From assembly GCA_964608495.1 (NCBI GenBank), contig CAZSOQ010000161.1, positions 1-12,453 on the forward strand: a stretch of 12,453 nucleotides of DNA, read 5' to 3'. Position 1 is the stretch's first letter, and each line of letters begins with the position of its first letter. Position numbers and translations under genes: made by a program. Origin of the DNA: JAKORR01 sp964608495. GTDB taxonomy: Bacteria > Armatimonadota > Zipacnadia > Zipacnadales > FEN-943. Below the pieces are notes generated by a model that ran no database searches, had not been told where the DNA came from, and saw only the letters and a list, made by a program, of their open reading frames with translations. Positions 6,946 through 12,453 of this stretch are shown in pieces.

Positions 6946-8301
6946 ATGCTGGAGAGAATGACGCTGGAGAACTTTCGGTCGTGGCGCGGCCCTGTGGACA
7001 TCGGCCTCAAACCCGTCACGATCATCTTCGGCAACAATAGCTCAGGCAAGACGGCCTTGCTTGACGCACTCCTGATGCTCAAGCAAACCGCTGAGAGCGC
7101 TGACAGGAAGCTCTCGCTTGCCTACACGGGTCACACGGACCTCGGGTCCTTCCGGGACGTGATTCACGGCCACAACGAGGACCTTGAGCTGCGGCTGAAG
7201 CTTAAGTGGCGGCCGAGGGAGCGGTTCACGCTGAGCGCCCCAGAGGAGACCCGGGAGGTGCACGCCGAGGCAGTCGAGTACGAGGCCAGATGGCGGCAGA
7301 TGGGGGACGTGACCCTTACTTACCTGGGGTATGCCAGCGACCCCGTTACCTTCTCGCTGAAGCGCGGCACAGAGGGCGGCTACGAGCCGAAGCTTCAGGC
7401 GAAGCCGATCAGGCTGGGCACACCTCGAAGAGGCAGGCCTGCCTCAGCGCCATCCCAGTTCATCCCCGAGAGCTGCTACGCTCTCCCTCGGCGGGTAGCC
7501 CTGGACTGGCCTCACTTGGACCTTCTGGAGTTCACCCATCAGTTCGAGCTGCTGATGGACCGGATCCACTACCTCGGCCCGCTCAGGCAGTTCCCAAGGC
7601 GCGAGTTCCTGTGGACCGGCGAATCGCCTGGACAGATCGGCAAGGACGGCACCGGAGCCGTCGAGGCACTCATAGCGGTGGCCCGAGAAGGGCAGTCGAG
7701 GTCCAAACGCAGCCCTAGGAGGCCGAAGGACCTGCTGGATTCCACCCGCGAGTGGCTTGGGCAGATTGGGCTTGCGGAGCGCCTGCAAGTGGTACAGATC
7801 GATGCCGGGGGCCGGTACTACCAGATCCAGTTGGTGGCGCCCGGCGGCAGGACACCCACTCTACTGCCGGATGTGGGGTTCGGCGTGTCCCAGGTGCTCC
7901 CGGTCATCATACAGCTCTACTTCGCGCCCGAGGGATCGATCCTCTTGTTCGAGCAGCCCGAGATCCACCTCCACCCGAGCGCCGCGTCCTGCTTGGCGGA
8001 CCTCTTCCTCGATGTCGCGCATGAGCGCAACCTGCAGTTGATCATCGAGAGCCACAGCGAGAGCCTGCTGACGCGGCTGCAGCGCCGGATCGCCGAGGGT
8101 GAGAAGCCCTACGCCACGCCGGACAGAATCGGGCTATACTTCTGCCGACTCCGCGACGGGGGCTCAACCATCGAGCCCGTGACAGTGAACGGCTTCGGCC
8201 AGATAGAGAACTGGCCCCAGAGCTTCTTCGGTGACGTCCTGGCGGACGTGAAGGCCGTGGCTGAGGCCATGGCTCGAGGGCGGCACGAGGGCGCGCGCTG
8301 A
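6946..8301 (+). CDS. AAA ATPase, DUF3696 (OLD/RecF-like) family
   Basis: A 451-residue ABC/SMC-like ATPase. Visible motifs are Walker A GNNSSGKT (29-36), a signature-like GFGVSQVLP (311-319), Walker B with the catalytic region ILLFEQPEIHLHP (332-344), and the H-loop LIIESHSE (365-372). The C-terminal ENWPQSFFGDV (421-431) is characteristic of DUF3696 proteins. The middle region lacks an obvious long coiled coil and no TOPRIM nuclease is attached. ATG 6946 follows GGAGAGG (6933-6939). Its stop overlaps the start of the PIN gene by one base (TGATG), so the two are coupled. Related ATPases (PtuA, AriA, GajA) power or sense in anti-phage systems, with a separate or fused nuclease as effector. That role is inferred here. 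One sampled stretch (7021-7080) is 53% GC against 80% at 3421-3480 in the transporter gene, consistent with a foreign origin. Confidence 0.85.
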   Translation: MLERMTLENFRSWRGPVDIGLKPVTIIFGNNSSGKTALLDALLMLKQTAESADRKLSLAYTGHTDLGSFRDVIHGHNEDLELRLKLKWRPRERFTLSAPEETREVHAEAVEYEARWRQMGDVTLTYLGYASDPVTFSLKRGTEGGYEPKLQAKPIRLGTPRRGRPASAPSQFIPESCYALPRRVALDWPHLDLLEFTHQFELLMDRIHYLGPLRQFPRREFLWTGESPGQIGKDGTGAVEALIAVAREGQSRSKRSPRRPKDLLDSTREWLGQIGLAERLQVVQIDAGGRYYQIQLVAPGGRTPTLLPDVGFGVSQVLPVIIQLYFAPEGSILLFEQPEIHLHPSAASCLADLFLDVAHERNLQLIIESHSESLLTRLQRRIAEGEKPYATPDRIGLYFCRLRDGGSTIEPVTVNGFGQIENWPQSFFGDVLADVKAVAEAMARGRHEGAR

Positions 8302-8750
8302 TGGCCGCCGTCGTTGACACGAACGTCTGGGTCGTTGCCAACGGCGGGCACTCGCACGCCCCAGTGGAGTGCCAGCAGAGATGCGCTGCCGCCCTTGAGA
8401 ACCTTAGGGCAGGCGGCGTACTGGCAGTAGACGAGCGGTTCGAGATCCTTGGGGAATACTACAGCGAGCTTCCGCAGGACAGCTTCTCCTACCGCCTGCT
8501 GAACCTCCTGCAGCGCCAGGCTGGGAAGCTGGAGTACCGCCCCTGCAGCCGATACGAGGACGGTAACATCGTGGTTCCCGCTTGCCTCCACGGCCTGGAT
8601 CGCGACGACTGGAAGTTCGCTGCAGTCTCGCTGACCTATGACCCGCCAGCGCCGGTCCTCAACGCCGTGGACACCGACTGGCAGGAATGCGGCGAGGGTT
8701 GTGCCGAGGCCGGCATCACGGTCCAGGAGCTGTGCCCGGCCCACGTCTAG
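8301..8750 (+). CDS. PIN-domain nuclease, partner of the ATPase
   Basis: A 149-residue protein beginning MAAVVDTNVWVVANG, a classical PIN-domain first strand with D6. Further acidic positions fit the PIN active site: E48 or E52 (FEILGEYYSEL), D102/D103 (DRDDWKFAAVSL) and D124/D126 (NAVDTDW). Four catalytic acids are therefore probably present, and the protein should be a metal-dependent RNase or nickase. It shares no obvious sequence with the VapC at 5288-5722 beyond these motifs, and no antitoxin gene precedes it. Instead it is coupled to the ATPase gene through a TGATG overlap, which argues that the ATPase controls it. This resembles ATPase plus nuclease defence pairs such as Septu or PARIS, but with a PIN effector. 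That function is an inference; a toxin or housekeeping RNA-processing role remains possible. Confidence 0.75.
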   Translation: MAAVVDTNVWVVANGGHSHAPVECQQRCAAALENLRAGGVLAVDERFEILGEYYSELPQDSFSYRLLNLLQRQAGKLEYRPCSRYEDGNIVVPACLHGLDRDDWKFAAVSLTYDPPAPVLNAVDTDWQECGEGCAEAGITVQELCPAHV

Positions 8751-8754
8751 CAGG

Positions 8755-8781
8755 TCGTCACGGAGGCGCGTGCCGTGACGA
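8755..8781. terminator. Hairpin after the PIN gene, at the insertion junction
   Basis: TCGTCACGG (8755-8763) pairs perfectly with CCGTGACGA (8773-8781) around a 9-base loop. It starts 5 bases after the PIN gene stop and ends 7 bases before the duplicated permease end. It may stop transcription, but no T-run follows, so an end-of-element signal is an alternative. Confidence 0.4.
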
Positions 8782-8788
8782 TAGGCCA

Positions 8789-8884
8789 GCGGCGACGTTG
8801 TGGACGGTCCCGATCCTGGCGCTGTTCTTCTTCGCGCAGCGCTACTTCATCCAGGGCGTGACGCTCACGGGGATGAAGGGCTAG
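8789..8884 (+). pseudogene. Displaced 3' end of a MalG-type permease gene (right repeat copy)
   Basis: Encodes 31 residues (from AATLWTVPILALFFFAQRYF through GVTLTGMKG and a TAG stop) that match the C-terminus of the permease at 5709-6845 with one substitution. No start codon, ribosome binding site or upstream permease sequence is attached. An open frame does extend back into the PIN gene region, but only by chance. The likeliest reading is that this is the original end of the resident permease gene, pushed 2039 bases downstream when the ATPase-PIN DNA entered with its own permease end. A remnant of a second, deleted transporter gene is the alternative. Confidence 0.85.
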
Positions 8885-8898
8885 GCCGCTGCGCGGAT

Positions 8899-8930
8899 GC
8901 CCCGGACCCCCGCCGGATGTCTCGCGGGGC
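8899..8930. terminator. Weak GC-rich hairpin before the GrpB-family gene
   Basis: GCCCCG (8899-8904) can pair with CGGGGC (8925-8930) around a 20-base loop. It lies just after the displaced permease end, where the transporter transcript would originally have ended. There is no T-run and in DNA of this GC content such a hairpin may be chance. Confidence 0.25.
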
Positions 8931-8958
8931 AGTTGGCGGTCGGCAGGGAGGCCAGCCG

Positions 8959-9504
8959 ATGGCAGATAGCGTCGTGGTTGTGCCCTACGACCCCGAATGG
9001 CCGGTGCTCTTCTCGGCGCTCGGCGCGTCCCTGCGTGAGGCGCTCGGCGCGACGGCTCTGCGCATTGACCACATTGGGTCCACCGCCATCCCCGGTCTGG
9101 CCGCCAAGCCCATCGTAGACGTCCAGATATCGGTCGGGAGCTTCGAGCCGCTGGATGCGTACCGCCGGCCGATCGAGAGCCTCGGCTTTGTCTTCCGCGC
9201 CACGAACCCGGAGCTCACCAAGCGCTACTTCCGCGAGCAGCCGGGTCAGCGCCGCACGCACATCCACGTCCGTCGCGCAGGGAGCTTCTCGGAGCAGTTC
9301 GCCCTTCTCTTCAGGGACTACCTGCGCGCCCACCGGGATGAGGCCCAGCGCTACGCTGAGCTGAAGTACCGCCTGGCGGAGCAGTATGGCCACGACAGCG
9401 CAGGCTACACGGAAGCGAAGGGGCCGTGCGTCTGGGAGATCATCGCCAAGGCTGACGGATGGGCCCAGGCGACCGGGTGGGAGCCGGGTCCGTCCGACAC
9501 GTGA
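8959..9504 (+). CDS. GrpB family protein (UPF0157, nucleotidyltransferase fold)
   Basis: A 181-residue protein of the GrpB/UPF0157 family. It opens with VVVPYDPEWPVLF and contains the family motif RIDHIGSTAIPGLAAKPIVD (35-54), in which G40-S41 and D54 resemble the GS...D pattern of nucleotidyltransferases. The second half (RTHIHV, then FRDYLRAHRDEAQRYAELK) is also typical. ATG 8959 is supported by GGGAGG (8946-8951) 7 bases upstream. The biochemical function of the family is unsettled; domains of this kind are found fused to dephospho-CoA kinase in some actinobacteria. It is probably the gene that originally followed the transporter operon before the ATPase-PIN insertion. No functional link with its neighbours is evident. 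Confidence 0.9.
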   Translation: MADSVVVVPYDPEWPVLFSALGASLREALGATALRIDHIGSTAIPGLAAKPIVDVQISVGSFEPLDAYRRPIESLGFVFRATNPELTKRYFREQPGQRRTHIHVRRAGSFSEQFALLFRDYLRAHRDEAQRYAELKYRLAEQYGHDSAGYTEAKGPCVWEIIAKADGWAQATGWEPGPSDT

Positions 9505-9656
9505 AAGACAGGTAGCGCCTTGACCGGTCGAGGTGTGTATCGCACGGGCCGTGTCACCGCCACCAAGTGCGATGGCTTATCTCGTGATGAGCCGTCGGTG
9601 CAGTTGGTGGCGCACGGGGGCCCGCAACGAGGCGACTGGGCAATGGGAGGCGGAGT

Positions 9657-12020
9657 ATGAACCACTGCTGGCTTGTTGTGCTATGGCTCGCGCTGTTCCT
9701 CATGGTGGCCACCTGGGATTCGGCCTCGGCCGAGCCGGCGGGAGTGCGGTTCTCCCAATCGGCTACCGAGGTCGAGGCCCACGACTTCGTCGAGGTGACG
9801 GTGAGCGTGGACCGTCCCGACGCTGCGAACCCCTTCACCGACGTGGCGGTCGAGGGCGAGTTCTCGCGCGTGGGGGACGACGCCGTGCGGGTCGAGGGAT
9901 TCTGTGACTCGCCGGACGGGAGCGTCTTCCGGGTACGCTTCATGCCGCGGCGGGCCGGCGCGCACGAGTACTCGGTCGTGTACCGGCAGGGGGCGTACGA
10001 GGCGCGGCACGGGGGCAGGTTCACGGCCGTGGACGGCGGCCGGCAGGGCCTGGTGCGCGTGGACCCTGAGCACCCGTGGCATTTCGTCTGGGAGGGCACG
10101 GGTGAGCACTACTTCTACAACGGGACGACGACCTACTTCCTGGCGGGCTGGGATGTGGAGCAGATTCGGGCGAACCTGGACCGGCTGGCGCGGCTGAAGG
10201 TGACGCGGGTGCGGGCGGCGATCTCGGGGCGCGTAAAGGACGGCCAGGCGTGGCATGAGCACGTCTACCCGACCGAGCGGTTCAGCTTCCTGCTGAATCC
10301 CTGGGCCGCCGAGCGGCCGGACAGCGTGGAGGCGCCGGGCTTCGATGTCACGCGCTTCAACCTGGACTACTGGCGCAAGTGGGAGGCCCTGCTGCGGCAT
10401 GCCCGGGAGCTGGACGTGGTGGTGTCGGTGATCTTCTACGTGGACGGCCGCAGGCCGGGCGTGGACCCCTTCGGCAAGGAGAGGATGGGCGGCGAGGACG
10501 AGCAAAGGTACTACCGCTACGCCGCGGCGCGCTTTGCCGCCTTCTCGAACGTCATGTGGGACGTGAGCAACGAGTACCGCCTCTTCCGCGACGACGCCTG
10601 GGCGGAGGAGATGGGGGCTTTCCTCAAGGCCTGCGATCCCTATGACCACCTGACCTCGGTCCACGGGTTCGGGGACTTCCGCTTCCAGACCGCGCCCTGG
10701 GCCGACTTCGCCATGTTCCAGAGCTGGGATGAGGGCGGCGGCTATGCCTTCATGCTCAAGCGCAGGCAGGAGCAGGCCCGCACCGGACGGACGATGCCGC
10801 AGGTGAACGAGGAGTACGGGTACGAGGATCACTACCCCACCTGGGGCGGCAACCGCAAGGCGCCCGCGCGGTCAGCCGACAACCGGCGGCGGCTGGCCTG
10901 GGGGATGTACATGGCGGGCTGCTACCAGACCGCGGGCGAGCGGGCCGATACCGGTACGGGATGGGGCGCGGACACCGGCGGCGGCTGGATCAACGGTCGC
11001 GGGGACGACTCGATGGTCCTCTTCGAGGGCTACGGGCACATCGTGGACTTCTTCACCTCGATCCCCTGGTGGGACCTCGAACCGGACGACTCGTTCCTCG
11101 ACACCCGGCAGGAGGGCCCCGTGCGGACGGAGCTGACCCACGTGGTCTACACCCGCGACGCAGAGGGCCAAGCGGTGCTGTACGTGGATGGGGAAGAGGT
11201 CGCGAAGGCCACCGTGGCCGGGGACGTCTCGAACTGGGACGAGTCCTACCAACTGGCCCTCGCCAACGAGCTCACGCGGGACCGGCCGTGGCAGGGAGAG
11301 TACCGGCGGGTGGCCGTCTATGACCGCGTGCTCGGGGCGGAGCAGGTGGCCGCGAGCTTCCGTGGCGGGCTGGCAGCGAACGTCGAGGCCCCGCTCGTGC
11401 TCTATACCTTCGAGAAGGGCGATGGGACGGCCGTCAGGGACGTGTCGGGCGAGGGCGATCCGCTGGACCTGACCATCGCGGACCCGGGAGCCGTGGAATG
11501 GCTCGACGGCGGGGGACTGGCCGTGCGGCAGCCCACCCTCCTGGCCTCGTCCGGGCCAGCGACCAAGCTCATCCAGGCGATCCGCCGCACCGGCGCCGTC
11601 ACCGTCGAGGTCTGGATCAGGCCGGCGAACGCCACGCAGCGCGGGCCGGCCAGGGTCCTGACGCTGTCCAGGGACACCGGCCAGCGCAACTTCACCCTCG
11701 GCCAGGAGCGCGTGGCCTACGTGATGCGCTACCGCACCACGGCCACGTCCCAGAACGGCGAGCCACCGCTATGGTCGCCCGGGGCCGAGGACGTGGCCGG
11801 GCGCATCATGGCCCTGCGGGCCCCGGCGGGCGACCTGGCCGTAGTCTACTTGTCCGCGGGCGGCGCGGTCGCCCTGCGGCCCGGCGCTCTGCGCGACGGC
11901 CTCAAGGCTCTGTGGTTCAACCCGAGGACCGGGGACTGGGTCCCCGCCCAGCCCGCGGCGGATGGACGCTTCGCCGCGCCCGACCGGGAGGACTGGGCAC
12001 TGCTCTTCAGGAAGCCCTGA
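9657..12020 (+). CDS. Secreted apiosidase-like glycoside hydrolase with permuted LamG domain
   Basis: A 787-residue secreted protein; GGGAGG (9645-9650) precedes ATG 9657. Signal peptide with cleavage expected after ASA (residue 25). Residues 28-125 look like a DUF5060 immunoglobulin-like domain. Residues 135-475 form a DUF4038/GH140-like (beta/alpha)8 barrel. Candidate catalytic glutamates are E306 (WDVSNEYR) and E385 or E386 (VNEEYGYE), and the barrel ends near FFTSIPWWDLEP (465-476). Residues 713-787 resemble the C-terminal putative collagen-binding domain (RIMALRAPAGDLAVVYL). Between barrel and C-terminal domain sits a LamG-like domain in reversed order: its second half (TELTHVVYTR to about 573) precedes its first half (about 578-703, ending RTTATSQNGEP). 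The enzyme probably acts on plant or algal polysaccharide side chains; the substrate is not known. Confidence 0.85.
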   Translation: MNHCWLVVLWLALFLMVATWDSASAEPAGVRFSQSATEVEAHDFVEVTVSVDRPDAANPFTDVAVEGEFSRVGDDAVRVEGFCDSPDGSVFRVRFMPRRAGAHEYSVVYRQGAYEARHGGRFTAVDGGRQGLVRVDPEHPWHFVWEGTGEHYFYNGTTTYFLAGWDVEQIRANLDRLARLKVTRVRAAISGRVKDGQAWHEHVYPTERFSFLLNPWAAERPDSVEAPGFDVTRFNLDYWRKWEALLRHARELDVVVSVIFYVDGRRPGVDPFGKERMGGEDEQRYYRYAAARFAAFSNVMWDVSNEYRLFRDDAWAEEMGAFLKACDPYDHLTSVHGFGDFRFQTAPWADFAMFQSWDEGGGYAFMLKRRQEQARTGRTMPQVNEEYGYEDHYPTWGGNRKAPARSADNRRRLAWGMYMAGCYQTAGERADTGTGWGADTGGGWINGRGDDSMVLFEGYGHIVDFFTSIPWWDLEPDDSFLDTRQEGPVRTELTHVVYTRDAEGQAVLYVDGEEVAKATVAGDVSNWDESYQLALANELTRDRPWQGEYRRVAVYDRVLGAEQVAASFRGGLAANVEAPLVLYTFEKGDGTAVRDVSGEGDPLDLTIADPGAVEWLDGGGLAVRQPTLLASSGPATKLIQAIRRTGAVTVEVWIRPANATQRGPARVLTLSRDTGQRNFTLGQERVAYVMRYRTTATSQNGEPPLWSPGAEDVAGRIMALRAPAGDLAVVYLSAGGAVALRPGALRDGLKALWFNPRTGDWVPAQPAADGRFAAPDREDWALLFRKP

Positions 12021-12052
12021 GGCAGCCCAGACACCATGAGGAGGTGGGGCAG

Positions 12053-12453
12053 ATGCGTAGCTGTGCTGTCGTGCTCGCTGTGGCAGTTGGGGGAATGGTG
12101 GCCCTGGGCCAGCAGGAACCCGCGGCCGAGGCGCCCGCCGTGGACATGACCGACCCCGTGGCGGTGGTGCGGGCCTACGTGGCGGCCTGCGAGGCACGGG
12201 ACGTCGAGAGAGCCACGGCCCTGACCACTCTGGGCGAGGCGCAGAAGGCAGCCCTGCGCTCAATGACCGCCGACGTGCAGGAGAGCCGAGGGTTCACCTT
12301 CACGCGTATCATCGAGGAGATGGGCTTCCTGCCGCTGGGCATGACGGCGGCGCCTACGGTGGGAGAGAGCTCGGTGGAGGGCGACACGGCCCGGGTCACC
12401 GCGACGCCCCCGGCCCCCAGGCCCCGGACCTACGTGCTCCAACGCCAGGAGGA
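12053..12453 (+). CDS. Secreted protein of unknown function, NTF2-like (3' end outside window)
   Basis: An open frame from ATG 12053 continues past the window end, giving 133 complete codons. A perfect AGGAGGT (12039-12045) lies 7 bases upstream, which makes the start convincing. The product begins MRSCAVVLAVAVGGMVALGQQEP, a short signal peptide with probable cleavage near GQQ. The mature part has DPVAVVRAYVAACEARDVERATALT, which resembles the first helices of DUF4878/NTF2-like lipoproteins and SnoaL-like folds; that assignment is tentative. Only 32 bases separate it from the hydrolase gene upstream, so the two may be cotranscribed. No catalytic motif is visible in the available part. Confidence 0.75.
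   Translation, partial: MRSCAVVLAVAVGGMVALGQQEPAAEAPAVDMTDPVAVVRAYVAACEARDVERATALTTLGEAQKAALRSMTADVQESRGFTFTRIIEEMGFLPLGMTAAPTVGESSVEGDTARVTATPPAPRPRTYVLQRQE

Noticed and set aside
8687..8884. 65-codon frame joining the end of the PIN gene to the displaced permease end
   Set aside because: Its first half is an out-of-frame reading of the PIN gene and there is no ribosome binding site. Only the last 31 codons have meaning, as a gene remnant.
9505..9656. TTGACC at 9520-9525 as a promoter for the apiosidase-like gene
   Set aside because: No acceptable -10 box occurs at 16-19 bases downstream. The perfect palindrome GACCGGTC (9522-9529) is short enough to be chance. The gap holds nothing else recognisable besides the ribosome binding site.

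Overview
The window is a GC-rich stretch of bacterial DNA with compact genes, mostly GGGAGG or AGGAGGT ribosome binding sites, and all recognised genes on the + strand. The contents are secreted parallel beta-helix and (beta/alpha)8 glycoside hydrolases, a sugar transporter of the CUT1 type without its own ATPase, and a LamG domain of the kind frequent in environmental polysaccharide degraders. These suggest a carbohydrate-degrading bacterium of the Planctomycetota, Armatimonadota or Verrucomicrobiota kind, probably known only from metagenomes. This placement is an inference from gene content, because no marker gene is present.

Layout. 119-2143 encodes a secreted GH141-like beta-helix enzyme. 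2144-2540 is a non-coding gap holding a large nested inverted repeat (2212-2342), a short tandem repeat and a candidate promoter. 2541-5027 encodes an unusual fusion of a sugar-binding protein to a MalF-type permease. 5095-5722 is a VapBC toxin-antitoxin pair, whose toxin gene overlaps the start of the partner MalG-type permease (5709-6845). 6946-8750 is a two-gene module of a DUF3696-type AAA ATPase and a PIN-domain nuclease. It is followed at 8789-8884 by a second, 96% identical copy of the last 31 codons of the permease. 8959-9504 encodes a GrpB-family protein. 9657-12020 encodes a secreted apiosidase-like (DUF5060/DUF4038) glycoside hydrolase carrying a LamG domain whose two halves are in reversed order. 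12053 to the window end is the start of another secreted protein.

How the genes fit together. The two hydrolases would release sugars outside the cytoplasm, and the two transporter proteins would import them, presumably with a CUT1 ATPase encoded elsewhere. Two toxin-like modules appear to have been inserted into this locus, one on each side of the MalG-type permease gene: VapBC at its 5' end and the ATPase-PIN pair at its 3' end. The duplicated permease terminus around the ATPase-PIN pair marks that pair as a discrete 2039-bp insertion.

The best candidates for something new are this ATPase-PIN cassette with its repeated permease ends (possible anti-phage system), the circularly permuted LamG domain, and the binding protein-permease fusion. 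No rRNA, tRNA, CRISPR array, integrase or transposase was recognised.
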